The notes beneath the pieces were generated by a model. It was not told where the DNA came from and searched no databases. It was given only the letters and a program-made list of their open reading frames with translations. A stretch of DNA of 61,134 nucleotides. Source: Oscillospiraceae bacterium. GTDB lineage: Bacteria > Bacillota > Clostridia > Oscillospirales > CAG-272. Both the position numbers and the translations under genes were made by a program. The DNA is taken from contig SVTO01000011.1 in assembly GCA_015063745.1 (NCBI GenBank), forward strand, positions 1 through 61,134, written 5' to 3'. Of this stretch, positions 35,964 through 44,753 are shown in pieces (positions within the stretch are counted from its first letter, which is position 1; the number at the start of each line of letters is the position of its first letter).

Positions 35964-36847
35964 ATGGAGTTATTGAAAATTATAGACCGCATTGACGCTG
36001 TTTTCATATCCCCAAAAGCAACTATAACACAGCTAAAGCACGAAGAAGACGATGAACCGTACCAAGTGTGGAGAATTGATTCCGACAATACCAGATATAT
36101 TCTCAAGGAAGCCAAGGGAAATGAAAGTGAAATCTATCATTCTATCCGTAGTGTATTAAAAGAAAGTATTCCTACCCTATATCAAGTTATCACAACCGAC
36201 GAAAAAACATATCTTCTGATGGAGTATATAGAGGGCGAGAATCTGTGTGAATGTAATCGCACAAAATTACTATGCGCATTGGATGCTTTGATTTCTTTGC
36301 AACAAAAAACTGGGAGAATCGGACCTTTGACCATTGGGAGGATTTTTTTGATAAAAGCCTCATTCAACGCAAAAATCGTGGCAAGTATCTAAATGATTCG
36401 CTGTTAGAAGAAGCATACGAGAAATTTCTAAGAGTGTATCAATCTATACCTAAGACATTGTGCCATGATGATTTACTCCCTTTTAATATTATTATTTCGG
36501 ACCAAAAGGCATTTTTGATAGATTGGGAGTTGGGTGGAATTTTACCATATCCAGTATCGTTTGCTCGATTGATAGCACATGTGGAAGATAATACAGATGC
36601 TCTTTTCTATATGACACAAGCAGATAAGGACTTTGCCGTTAATTATTATTATGATAATCTGCTCAAAGAAAAGGGAATTTCGTATACTGACTGGCTAAAT
36701 ACACTTGAATGCTTTTTATTCTACGAATATTGTGAATGGGTGTTTGTCGGCCATAAGTATGATGCTACGGATGGCGAATACTACAAAAAATACCTACCTA
36801 TGGCTAAACACCAAGCCTCCAAAATATTGAAAATTGAAAAAGGGTAA
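35964..36847 (+). pseudogene. aminoglycoside phosphotransferase / choline-kinase-like protein, frameshifted
   Basis: AAAGGAG precedes the ATG at 35964. The first frame covers the N-lobe (YILKEAKGNES, LLMEYIEGENL) and leaves the family at about residue 114. The second frame (from about 36306) supplies the C-lobe, with CHDDLLPFNIII and FLIDWELGG, the Brenner motif and metal-binding Asp of APH-type kinases. The shift lies at a six-A run in CAACAAAAAACTGG (about 36300-36313); one extra A restores about 294 residues. The gene is distinctly AT-rich relative to its neighbours and sits next to att-like repeats, so it is probably acquired. The substrate is unknown; a resistance role should not be assumed. 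Confidence 0.82.
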
Positions 36848-36890
36848 ATTTCAATTTGTCTAACTTTTTTTACGATGGTTGCATTTCCTC

Positions 36891-36923
36891 TCATATGGTT
36901 GCAACTCTAATACAACCATATGA
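36891..36923. repeat. perfect 11-bp inverted repeat
   Basis: TCATATGGTTG (36891-36901) and CAACCATATGA (36913-36923) are separated by 11 bases. There is no T-run after it, so it is more likely an operator or element end than a terminator. It lies in the 300-bp AT-rich gap after the kinase pseudogene. Confidence 0.8.
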
Positions 36924-36952
36924 AACCGTATCATTATTATCATACTAATTCA

Positions 36953-36971
36953 AAAAGAAAGATCCCCCTTG
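36953..36971 (+). repeat. imperfect copy of the sequence just after tRNA-Gly
   Basis: AAAAGAAAGATCCCCCTTG matches AAAAGAAAGATACCCCTTG at 35749-35767 in 18 of 19 positions. The two copies bracket the AT-rich kinase region, 1204 bp apart. Confidence 0.65.
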
Positions 36972-37074
36972 GTGTACCTGCGATAAAACATACAGAACGG
37001 TATAACTGTTGAAATACGATTATATCGTTTTTTGTATTCAACTCACATTAGAAAAATTCTCCCCAAATGCGTTA

Positions 37075-37102
37075 TTGTATTCCCCAATAAATATGTTATA
37101 AT
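37075..37102 (+). promoter_or_regulatory. promoter of the first XRE regulator
   Basis: TTGTAT (37075-37080), 16-bp spacer, TATAAT (37097-37102). Confidence 0.6.
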
Positions 37103-37147
37103 ACTATCAGGATAAGCGCTGATCCAACACAATTTGGAGGAAAAACA

Positions 37148-37960
37148 ATGCTCAAACTCGGACAAAAAATCAAATCGCTGCGAAAACAGAAAAACATTTC
37201 ACAGGAAGTTTTCGCCAACTATCTCGGCGTGTCCTTTCAGGCTGTGTCCAAATGGGAAAACGGAAATACTATGCCGGATGTTATCATGATACCGGCCATT
37301 GCTTCGTTTTTCGGCGTGTCCACCGACGAACTTTTTGATTTCAATTTGTTTCAGACCGAAAAACAGGTCGAGGAGATTTGTCTGGAAGCGTATAAATGCA
37401 GATTCAGCGACCCCGCAGAGTCGGAACGTATCCTGCGTGAAGGACTTCGGAGATTTCCGGGAAACGATATTATTTTGAACAACCTTCTGTATGTCCTGGA
37501 CTACAATACCCGTGCGGAGGAGGTAATCACCCTTTGCCAATCCCTGATTGAATCCACCAGGGATGATTCGGTAAAATACGATGCCTGCCGTATTCTTGCC
37601 ACGTGCTACAGGGAGAACGGCCAGAATGATCTGATCAGGCCCACCCTTGAGAGGATTCCCGAAATCTACTTTACCAAACTGGAGCTCATGGCCTCCCTTC
37701 TGGACGGGGAAGACAGCTATGAAGCGGCGCAAAAGCAGAAGAATATTTCTGCGGAAGATTTGATCGATATGCTGATCATTGCCGGCAAACGTCTGCGGGA
37801 AAAGGGAGAAAAGGACAAAGCGGTTACGCAGTTCCGCATTGCCCAAAAGATAATGGATGCCTTTGCGGAGGATTTCGTTGAAACCGAATGGTTCAGTACA
37901 ACCATCTATGAATATACTGCGGAACAGCGGAAGGAAATCGAACAGCTGCTGGCCGAATAA
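37148..37960 (+). CDS. XRE-family HTH regulator with helical repeat tail, copy 1
   Basis: 270 residues. The N-terminal Cro/CI HTH (about 8-62) contains NISQEVFANYLGVSFQAVSK and FFGVSTDELFDF. The remainder is helical and TPR-like, with paired short helices. TTTGGAGG precedes the ATG. It shares its N-terminal plan with the next gene. Such proteins often sense a small ligand or peptide through the tail; no partner peptide gene was found. The target is unknown, perhaps itself or its paralogue. Confidence 0.87.
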   Translation: MLKLGQKIKSLRKQKNISQEVFANYLGVSFQAVSKWENGNTMPDVIMIPAIASFFGVSTDELFDFNLFQTEKQVEEICLEAYKCRFSDPAESERILREGLRRFPGNDIILNNLLYVLDYNTRAEEVITLCQSLIESTRDDSVKYDACRILATCYRENGQNDLIRPTLERIPEIYFTKLELMASLLDGEDSYEAAQKQKNISAEDLIDMLIIAGKRLREKGEKDKAVTQFRIAQKIMDAFAEDFVETEWFSTTIYEYTAEQRKEIEQLLAE

Positions 37961-38094
37961 CTGTATCTGCCGTGCCCGTTTTACCGCAGGAATGGGAACA
38001 GCGATCCTGCCACCCCAAAATGACCCGTTTCACCCGGCGATTGCAGGATTCAACCGTCCCAACCAAAGGTTGAATTTTCTCAAGAACCGGGTGT

Positions 38095-38123
38095 TTGACT
38101 TTGTGCATGGGGGATGTTATAAT
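38095..38123 (+). promoter_or_regulatory. promoter of the second XRE regulator
   Basis: TTGACT (38095-38100), 17-bp spacer, TATAAT (38118-38123). An inverted pair CAACC/GGTTG around 38051-38072 lies just upstream. Confidence 0.7.
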
Positions 38124-38170
38124 AGAATCACGGAAGGCGCCTCCGGAATACAAACAAAGGAGACTACACA

Positions 38171-39241
38171 ATGAATCTCGGGAATAAAATCCGTGAATTG
38201 CGCAGAGCGCAGAATCTTACACAGGAACAGCTGGCCGCATCCCTGAATATTTCCGCACAGGCTGTGTCCAAGTGGGAAATGGGCGCATCGTATCCCGATA
38301 TGACCATGATCCCCACCCTCGCGGCGTTTTTCAAGGTGTCGCTGGACGAACTGTTCGACTTCGATGTGAAGAATGTGGAAAAGGAAATCGAAGAAATCCG
38401 TCTCGAATTCAATAAATATTTCTGGTCGGATTTTGATAAAGCGGAACAGATTCTACTCGACGGTCTGAAAAGCTATCCTGCATCCGTTCAGCTGAAAACA
38501 GAACTCTTTGAACTGTATGCCTATAATGCGGACAGAGGGGACGAGCATATCAATAAGGCATTTGAGCTGGGCAGTCATATTATCAGTGTATCCCAGGATG
38601 TTTTCTGCACCTGCCGCACAAAGGCGAATATCATCCATATTTACAAATATCTGGAACTGGAAAAGGGCGAGGAACATTACGAGGATATCAGAAAAATCAT
38701 AGAAACCCTTCCGTATATGTATCCCTATATGCTGAATGACAGAATGCGTCTTTCCGCAAGCCATATCAAGGGCGAAGAAGGTATGCAGGAAGCGAAAGTT
38801 CTCAGAAATATCGAATGGCAGGAATTGTTCATCGCCTGCGATACGGTGGGACACCGCTATTTTGAAATGGAAGAATACGAAAACGCAATGGCCTCTTTTC
38901 AGGAAAGCGTGGATGTGATCGAGCGGTTCATGTACCCCGACAAGATGGGTTATGATGCTTACCCCATTGGCGGTACACATGCCAATCACGCCATCACCCT
39001 CCTGAGTATTGCCGCCTGCATGCACCGACTGGGCAGAACGGATGGCATGGATGCGCTGATCGATAAGGCTAAGCATATTTATTTTGATACCTACGATCAG
39101 ATCGAACTGTGGGATTACGAGAAAACCATGACCGAAATGCTCACTTATTTCACCAAAGAATACAACAATAAGAAGCTTGATGCCTATAAACCCCTTGATC
39201 TGAGCGAAATCGAAAAGAAAATTGCCAAAAAGAAGCGCTAA
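38171..39241 (+). CDS. XRE-family HTH regulator with TPR-like tail, copy 2
   Basis: 356 residues. The HTH (about 7-61) is very close to that of the gene at 37148: QAVSKWEMGASYPDMTMIPT. A longer C-terminal helical region has TPR-type spacing (YFEMEEYENAMASFQESVDV at about 236-255). AAAGGAG precedes the ATG. It is either a paralogous pair or a relay of regulators. It ends at a strong terminator. Confidence 0.87.
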   Translation: MNLGNKIRELRRAQNLTQEQLAASLNISAQAVSKWEMGASYPDMTMIPTLAAFFKVSLDELFDFDVKNVEKEIEEIRLEFNKYFWSDFDKAEQILLDGLKSYPASVQLKTELFELYAYNADRGDEHINKAFELGSHIISVSQDVFCTCRTKANIIHIYKYLELEKGEEHYEDIRKIIETLPYMYPYMLNDRMRLSASHIKGEEGMQEAKVLRNIEWQELFIACDTVGHRYFEMEEYENAMASFQESVDVIERFMYPDKMGYDAYPIGGTHANHAITLLSIAACMHRLGRTDGMDALIDKAKHIYFDTYDQIELWDYEKTMTEMLTYFTKEYNNKKLDAYKPLDLSEIEKKIAKKKR

Positions 39242-39312
39242 CAGAACAGACAAACCCAATATTCCATTCACCGTACAGCGTATGAGCACGACACACGCTG
39301 AATAGCTTCAAC

Positions 39313-39360
39313 AAAAATCCGGATCTTCTTGCCAAATGGCCGGGAGATCCGGATTTTTTC
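39313..39360 (+). terminator. rho-independent terminator
   Basis: AAAAATCCGGATCT pairs with AGATCCGGATTTTT, followed by T-run. Confidence 0.88.
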
Positions 39361-39475
39361 TTTTCAGTCATCCCCGGTGCAGATCCCCGCACATTCTGCC
39401 TGCCGGAAATCTCCGTATGCCTTCTCACGAAAAATACCGCCGGCCGGACGAACAGGGAATATTGCAAAAGAAAAA

Positions 39476-39525
39476 GAACTTTTGTTCGAAAAACCATTGA
39501 CAAAGAACAACTGTTCGTGTATAAT
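39476..39525 (+). promoter_or_regulatory. SOS promoter with two LexA boxes
   Basis: Box 1 is GAACTTTTGTTC (39476-39487). Box 2 is GAACAACTGTTC (39505-39516). Both fit the Bacillus-type GAAC-N4-GTTC consensus. The promoter is TTGACA (39497-39502), 17-bp spacer, TATAAT (39520-39525). Box 2 lies inside the spacer and box 1 just upstream of the -35, so LexA would block polymerase directly. Confidence 0.9.
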
Positions 39526-39587
39526 AGCAGCAGAACATTTGATCGGATTTCCGCTTGCCGGATATACCTGCAGAGAGGAGGGCTGTT

Positions 39588-40841
39588 ATGCAGACCCACA
39601 CACGAACCATACTGCACTGCGACCTGAACAATTATTTCGCCTCGGTGGAATGTCTCCGCCTGCCGCAGTACAAAAACATTCCCATGATCGTCGGCGGATC
39701 CGTAGAGGATCGGCATGGGATTGTGCTGGCAAAAAACGAACCGGCGAAAAAGTTCGGTATCCGCACGGGAGAGACCATCTGGCAGGCGAAAACGAAATGT
39801 CCCGATCTGGCCGTTCTGGATGCTCATTGCGAGGATTATGTCCGTTATTCCCGCCAGGTCCGGCAGATCTACAGCGAATATACGGATCAGGTGGAATCCA
39901 TGGGGATCGACGAATGCTGGCTGGATGTGACGGCGAGCGAAGGGCTGTTCGGCAGCGGTGCAAAGATCGCGGAGGAACTGAGAGAACGGGTCAAGCGGGA
40001 AACGGGACTGACCATTTCGGTAGGTGTCTCCTTCAATAAAGTATTCGCCAAGCTTGGTTCCGACATGAAAAAACCGGATGCGGTGACATTGATCCCGTAC
40101 GAGCATTTCCGGGAGATCGTATGGCCCCTGCCTGCCTGCGAAATGCTGGGCGTGGGGATGAAAACCTATAAGAAAATCTACTACCGCGGCTGCCGGACCA
40201 TCGGGGATATCGCCAATATGCGGATTGAACTGCTCCATTCCTGGCTGGGGAAAACGGGGGATATGCTGTGGGCCTATGCCAACGGACTGGAAAACTCCAG
40301 AGTGATGTGGCAGACGGAATCGGAGCCCATCAAATCCATCGGCCACGGCACAACGACCAGAGCAGACCTGGAAAACGAAACGGAGGTTGCCTGCGTGATC
40401 CGTGATCTGTCGGAGGAGATCGGCCAGAAGCTGCGGTTGAATCATCTGAAAGCCTCCGGTGTGGCGGTCCAGATCCGGGAAAACGATATGACCGTCCGGG
40501 AATACCAGAGTAAAATGCGGTACAGTACCCAGCTGGCCAAAGAGATCGCCGGGGAAGCGGTGGCTGTATTCCGCAGAAAACATTTGTGGCACCGTCCCAT
40601 CCGTTCCGTATCCGTCCGTGCCATCTATATCCGGTCGGAAAACGCGGATGAACAGATGGATATGCTGTACGACTACGCGGCGGAAAAACGGCTTCTGGAG
40701 CTGGAGAGAACCGTGGACAGCATCCGTGACAGATTCGGCGGCCGTTCCATCACAAGCGGCAGTACCCTGTATATGGACGGCAAGCTGTCCGCCAAAAGAA
40801 TCGGATTCGGTTCGACAGAATTTGCTTGCCGGAACGGGTGA
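39588..40841 (+). CDS. dinB: Y-family DNA polymerase (DinB / Pol IV-like)
   Basis: 417 residues from the ATG at 39588, preceded by GAGAGGAGG. Catalytic carboxylates are visible in ILHCDLNNYFASVEC (about 8-22) and SMGIDECWLDVT (about 103-114). VGVSFNKVFAKLGSDMKKPD (about 145-164) is the palm-finger signature. The C-terminal little-finger domain follows. It performs error-prone bypass of DNA lesions. LexA boxes upstream make it SOS-induced. A UvrX/UmuC-like assignment is possible, but length and motifs suit DinB. Confidence 0.92.
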   Translation: MQTHTRTILHCDLNNYFASVECLRLPQYKNIPMIVGGSVEDRHGIVLAKNEPAKKFGIRTGETIWQAKTKCPDLAVLDAHCEDYVRYSRQVRQIYSEYTDQVESMGIDECWLDVTASEGLFGSGAKIAEELRERVKRETGLTISVGVSFNKVFAKLGSDMKKPDAVTLIPYEHFREIVWPLPACEMLGVGMKTYKKIYYRGCRTIGDIANMRIELLHSWLGKTGDMLWAYANGLENSRVMWQTESEPIKSIGHGTTTRADLENETEVACVIRDLSEEIGQKLRLNHLKASGVAVQIRENDMTVREYQSKMRYSTQLAKEIAGEAVAVFRRKHLWHRPIRSVSVRAIYIRSENADEQMDMLYDYAAEKRLLELERTVDSIRDRFGGRSITSGSTLYMDGKLSAKRIGFGSTEFACRNG

Positions 40842-40889
40842 GAATATGGTATGATACAGTATAACAACAGGAACATCGGAGGGAGAACC

Positions 40890-41450
40890 ATGTGCGGCAG
40901 ATACCAGTCCTGGATTGAGGACGAAGAACTGGTGAAAATTGTGGAACGGGAGAAGAAGGGAAGCAGTCAGCTGTATTTCCGGAAAGAGGAGATCACACCC
41001 GGTATGACAACCCCGGTACTGTACGGCGGAAGTATCTGCGTCCGTGCCGGAACAGCCGTATGGGGTTATCCCGTGGAAAAAGAGGGCAGGACGAAGTTGA
41101 TCTTCAATGCCAGAGCAGAAAGCGCCGCCTCTAAATCCCTGTTCCGTGACGATATTGCAGGCGGCCGCATTGTTGTACCCGCATCGGGGTATTACGAATG
41201 GAAGGACGGCCGTAAATACCGGATCGGTAGAGGGATACTGTACCTGGCGGGACTGTTCAGACAGATGGACAAAGGCTATCGTTTCGTCATCCTGACAACG
41301 GAACCCACATCGGAAATCCGTCCGATCCACGACCGTATGCCCTTGCTCTTATCCCATGACGAAATAGAAAAATGGCTGTACGACGAATCCTTCAGCCGCC
41401 GGAAACTGCTCACGCCCAACACCGTATCCCTGTCTGCCGAAGCTGTCTGA
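40890..41450 (+). CDS. SOS-response-associated peptidase (SRAP, YedK/HMCES-like)
   Basis: 186 residues from the ATG at 40890 with GGAGGGAG upstream. MCGRY places the catalytic Cys at position 2, exposed after Met removal. NARAES, PASGYYEWKDG and PIHDRMPLLL supply the Asn, Glu and His of the active site. The protein forms a thiazolidine crosslink to abasic sites in single-stranded DNA, shielding them from cleavage. It sits directly after dinB. Confidence 0.94.
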   Translation: MCGRYQSWIEDEELVKIVEREKKGSSQLYFRKEEITPGMTTPVLYGGSICVRAGTAVWGYPVEKEGRTKLIFNARAESAASKSLFRDDIAGGRIVVPASGYYEWKDGRKYRIGRGILYLAGLFRQMDKGYRFVILTTEPTSEIRPIHDRMPLLLSHDEIEKWLYDESFSRRKLLTPNTVSLSAEAV

Positions 41451-41525
41451 ACACAAAAAAGACCGTCCGCCGACAGTCTGAGAATTCAATCTTCTGGATA
41501 AAAACTTCTCTCTGAAGATAAAAAA

Positions 41526-41570
41526 GTGGGAGTCAGAAAAACTTTTCCGAAAAGCTTATCTGACTCCCAC
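41526..41570. terminator. terminator-type hairpin of putP
   Basis: GTGGGAGTCAGA pairs perfectly with TCTGACTCCCAC. On the minus strand it follows the putP stop and has a T-run (A-run at 41519-41525 on plus). Confidence 0.82.
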
Positions 41571-41585
41571 GTACTGTTTTATGAT

Positions 41586-43088
41586 TTAGTCATCGATAGT
41601 CGGGTCCATAGCTGTGTCGTAGATTGCTGTAATCTCGGCGGAAGGCACTTTATCGATAAGGGTTACGATAACGGCGGCGATCATGCTTGCGACGAAACCG
41701 GGGAGCAGTTCGTAAATACCGGTGGGTGCGGAGAGGAACATCAGCCAGAGAACATCCACAACTGCGCCGACCAGAACACCGGCAACGGCACCTTTATAGG
41801 TGAAGCGGCGCCAGAATACGGACAGGATCACAACAGCACCGAAAGCGGAACCGAAACCGGCCCATGCGTTTTCCACCATGTTCATGATGGCCTGTGCACC
41901 TTCGCCCTCGCTGGATGCGATCAGGTAAGCCACAACGGCGATGATCAGAACAACGATACGGCCAACCCAGAGAGCTTCCTTGTCGGAGCACTTCTTGCGG
42001 AGTACGGGACGGTAGATGTCTGCGGTGAAGGAAGAGGAAGCAACCAGCAGCTGACTGTCCGCGGTGGACATGGATGCCGCCATAATGGCTGCCATCAGAA
42101 TACCTGCGATAAAGCCGGGGAACAGATCTCTTGCCAGTTCAATGAAGACCATGGACTGCTTGCCGGCGGGCAGAAGCTCATGACCGATCAGCATTCTTCC
42201 GAAGTAAGCCAGCAGGATCGCGCACAGCAGGGTAATCACAACCCAGATGCAGGCAACCAGCGCGGACTTCTTGATCATGGAAGACTTCTTGATACCCATG
42301 AAGCGTACCAGAATGTGGGGCATACCGAAGTAACCGAGCCCCCATGCCAGACCGCTGATGATTTCGGTAGGTGTTGCGGAAAAGAGGTTGCCGGTGAAAG
42401 CAGCGGTGATTTCATTGCCGCCGTCGATGTATGTATATACTGTGCTCAGAGCGGATACATCCAGATCCTTGGTGACAACCACAATGATCGGCACAGCCAG
42501 CAGAGCAATCAACATCAGCATACCCTGTACAAAGTCGGTCCAACAAACGGCACTGTAGCCGCCGAGGAATGTGTAAATGATCAGAACAACCGCGAAAATC
42601 AGCATCGCAATGTTTTCGGGAATCTCAAAAATAGTGGTGAATACAGTAGCGCCCGCTACAAAGCCGGAGGCTACATATACCGTAAAGAATACCAAGAATA
42701 CCACAGCACAGATGATCTGCAGTGCCGGGGACTTGGAAGCAAAACGGTTGGACAGATACTGGGGCAGTGTGATGGAATCGTTAGCCGCTGCGGAAAAACG
42801 ACGCAGACGCTTGGCGATCAGTACCCAGTTCAGAATCGTACCGATACAAAGACCGATACCGATCCATGCCTGACCGAGACCGAATGCCAGAATACTGCCG
42901 GGCAGCCCCATCAGCAGCCACGCGCTCATATCGGATGCCTGCGCACTCATGGCAGTAACCCACGGCCCCATCTGACGTCCGCCGAGGAAGTATTCCTTAT
43001 CCCCGCCGCTCTTGGTACGGAGGAAGAAGAAAATACCTATGCACAACATCAGAACAAAATATAAAACAAATGCAATAAGCTCTCCCAT
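41586..43088 (-). CDS. putP: sodium:proline symporter
   Basis: 500 residues with about 13 membrane helices. SSS-family motifs are AMSAQASDMSAWLLMGLPG (about 46-64, Na+ site region), GGYSAVCWTDFVQGMLM (about 172-188) and AIMAASMSTADSQLLVASSS. These and the length fit PutP. It imports proline with Na+. It is monocistronic with its own promoter and terminator. Confidence 0.94.
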   Translation of the reverse strand: MGELIAFVLYFVLMLCIGIFFFLRTKSGGDKEYFLGGRQMGPWVTAMSAQASDMSAWLLMGLPGSILAFGLGQAWIGIGLCIGTILNWVLIAKRLRRFSAAANDSITLPQYLSNRFASKSPALQIICAVVFLVFFTVYVASGFVAGATVFTTIFEIPENIAMLIFAVVLIIYTFLGGYSAVCWTDFVQGMLMLIALLAVPIIVVVTKDLDVSALSTVYTYIDGGNEITAAFTGNLFSATPTEIISGLAWGLGYFGMPHILVRFMGIKKSSMIKKSALVACIWVVITLLCAILLAYFGRMLIGHELLPAGKQSMVFIELARDLFPGFIAGILMAAIMAASMSTADSQLLVASSSFTADIYRPVLRKKCSDKEALWVGRIVVLIIAVVAYLIASSEGEGAQAIMNMVENAWAGFGSAFGAVVILSVFWRRFTYKGAVAGVLVGAVVDVLWLMFLSAPTGIYELLPGFVASMIAAVIVTLIDKVPSAEITAIYDTAMDPTIDD

Positions 43089-43122
43089 AATGGTTCTCCT
43101 ATGCTAAAAAAAGATTGCATAC

Positions 43123-43151
43123 AGTATACCACATCTGCCGCATAAATGCAA
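43123..43151 (-). promoter_or_regulatory. promoter of putP
   Basis: Minus strand TTGCAT (43151-43146), 17-bp spacer, TATACT (43128-43123). Confidence 0.7.
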
Positions 43152-43248
43152 GAGAAATTCGGATTTTTACGGTATTTTGTAAATATTTATAAAAAACAAG
43201 TGAATATTATACATTTTGATGGGGACATTGATTGCGCTTTTGCGGGGA

Positions 43249-43580
43249 TTACATTTCTCTGTCGTTTGTATTACAGTGCATTTTATAATACAGCGCGCGG
43301 AATACGGTGGGCGATACCCTTTCGTGATATCGGAAAAACTTTTGAAACTGCCTGCAGTCCCCGAAGCCGAACATGGTACTGATCCGGGAAAGCGGCAGAT
43401 TCGAGGTCAGCAGAACGGACTTGATGTTCCGCATTTTTTTATCCGTGATGGCCTTTTCATGGAAATACCGAAATTCTTTTTGTAGAGCCGTTCGGCATGA
43501 TCATCGCTGTAGCCGAAATGGGCGGCGATTTCGTGTACCGTAACGGAATGGCAGAGGTTGGCGTTGATCCATTGTTCCAT
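43249..43580 (-). pseudogene. AraC-family regulator remnant (C-terminal DNA-binding domain only, frameshifted)
   Basis: Read leftward from 43580, MEQWINANLCHSVTVHEIAA and FGYSDDHAERLYKKNFG form the first HTH. After MKK the frame shifts by one base (about 43455-43465, in an A-run), and NIKSVLLTSNLPLSRISTM plus FGFGDCRQFQKFFRYHERVS complete the second HTH to a stop. Together this is about 105 residues with no sensor domain. Its truncated 5' end abuts the truncated 5' end of the GH127 gene on the other strand, with no intergenic space. Confidence 0.8.
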
Positions 43581-44685
43581 GGCAGCGGCGGGCCATTCCG
43601 TGCGTGCGGGATACCTTTACGCTGTCATGGCCACTCTGGCCCGTGAAACCGGTGAAACGGAATTGGCGGATACCTGCCGTGCCCTGTTTGACGATATAAC
43701 GAAGTATAAAATGTATGTTACCGGCGGAGTCGGTTCACGCAGCAGCGGCGAGGCGTATTCCATTCCCTATGACGTACCGAACGATAAAGCGTATACGGAA
43801 ACCTGTGCCTCTGTTGCTATGGTGTATTTCTCCCATCAGATGTTTCTGCTGGACAGAGAAAGCCGTTTTGCCGATGTGATCGAAAGGGAACTGTATAACG
43901 GTATGTTGTCCGGACTGTCCCTGTCGGGGGATAAATTCTTCTATGAAAATCCTCTGGAAATTCATCCGGATAATTACAGAAAAACATGGGACAGATACCC
44001 CATTTCCGAAAGAGTCAAAGTATTCAGATGCTCCTGCTGTCCGCCCAATCTGAACCGTGTTCTGGCATCCGTCGGTCAGTATTTTAACACAAGTGAAGAA
44101 GAAAGCGTATGGGTGAACCAGTTCGGCGACAGTGAATATGCCTGTGACGGTATGACCGTGGTGCAGAAAACAGAATATCCTTATGACGGACGCATTACCC
44201 TGCAGGCAAAGGGGACAAAAGAGGTATATGTCCGTATCCCTGGATGGTGCCATTCTTTCTCGGCAAATCGCACCTATACCATGATCAACGGTTACGCCTG
44301 TTTTGTGGGAGAGGGCGAGATTACCGTGGACCTTGTCATGGAACCTGTATTCCTGCAGTCCAATGTTCTGGTATACAAAAATATAGACACAGCGGCAGTA
44401 CAGTATGGTCCTGTCGTATACTGTGCAGAGGGCTTTGATAATGCAGGGGATGTGCATTCCCTGTACCTGGATGTCAGCGATCCGGATTGGGAGATTCTCC
44501 CCACGGAGGAATACGGATGCCATCGCCTGTCTGTAAATGGCTGGCGCAGGGAAAATACGGAAAACGCCATGTTTTATCCGCTTCACGAACAATTCTCCCG
44601 TACCCGTATTCACATGATCCCGTATCATGCATTTGCCAACCGAGGCACAACACCCATGCTGGTGTACCTGCGGTACCGTCTGTAA
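43579..44685 (+). pseudogene. GH127 beta-L-arabinofuranosidase-like gene, N-terminal half missing
   Basis: About 368 residues, starting abruptly at AAGHSVRAGYLYAVM, which is an internal GH127 block (GHAVRA); the family is normally about 600-650 residues. Retained are KMYVTGGVGS, YDVPNDKAYTETCAS (metal-binding Glu and Cys of the ExC motif) and FRCSCCPPNLNR (the CC pair with the catalytic Cys), then the C-terminal beta domain. No ribosome site or promoter precedes it. It is the right-hand product of a deletion that also beheaded the AraC gene. Confidence 0.85.
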
Positions 44686-44701
44686 TACCGACAACACAAA
44701 A

Positions 44702-44742
44702 AACCGGGAAACTCTGTAAAAGGAGCTTCCCGGTGATTTTTT
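44702..44742. terminator. bidirectional terminator
   Basis: ACCGGGAA pairs with TTCCCGGT, with an A-run before and TTTTTT after, between the convergent GH127 remnant and the acyl-CoA synthetase. Confidence 0.82.
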
Positions 44743-44753
44743 GTTTTGATGGA

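Larger units (their letters stand above)
39588..41450 (+). other. SOS operon dinB-SRAP
   Basis: The Y-family polymerase and the SRAP-domain gene lie 48 bp apart in the same direction, behind one LexA-controlled promoter and with no terminator between them. The pair couples lesion bypass with abasic-site protection. Confidence 0.75.

Noticed and set aside
36296-36316. Programmed -1 frameshift in the kinase gene
   Set aside because: The A-run is not in the frame needed for a canonical X-XXY-YYZ slippery site, and no gene of this family is known to use one. A simple indel is more likely.
35964-36847. Antibiotic-resistance gene
   Set aside because: APH-type folds include many choline, homoserine and metabolite kinases. 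The gene is also frameshifted, so no resistance claim is supported.
39150-41330. A 726-codon open frame on the minus strand opposite dinB and SRAP
   Set aside because: The plus strand holds two proteins with complete active sites and an SOS promoter.
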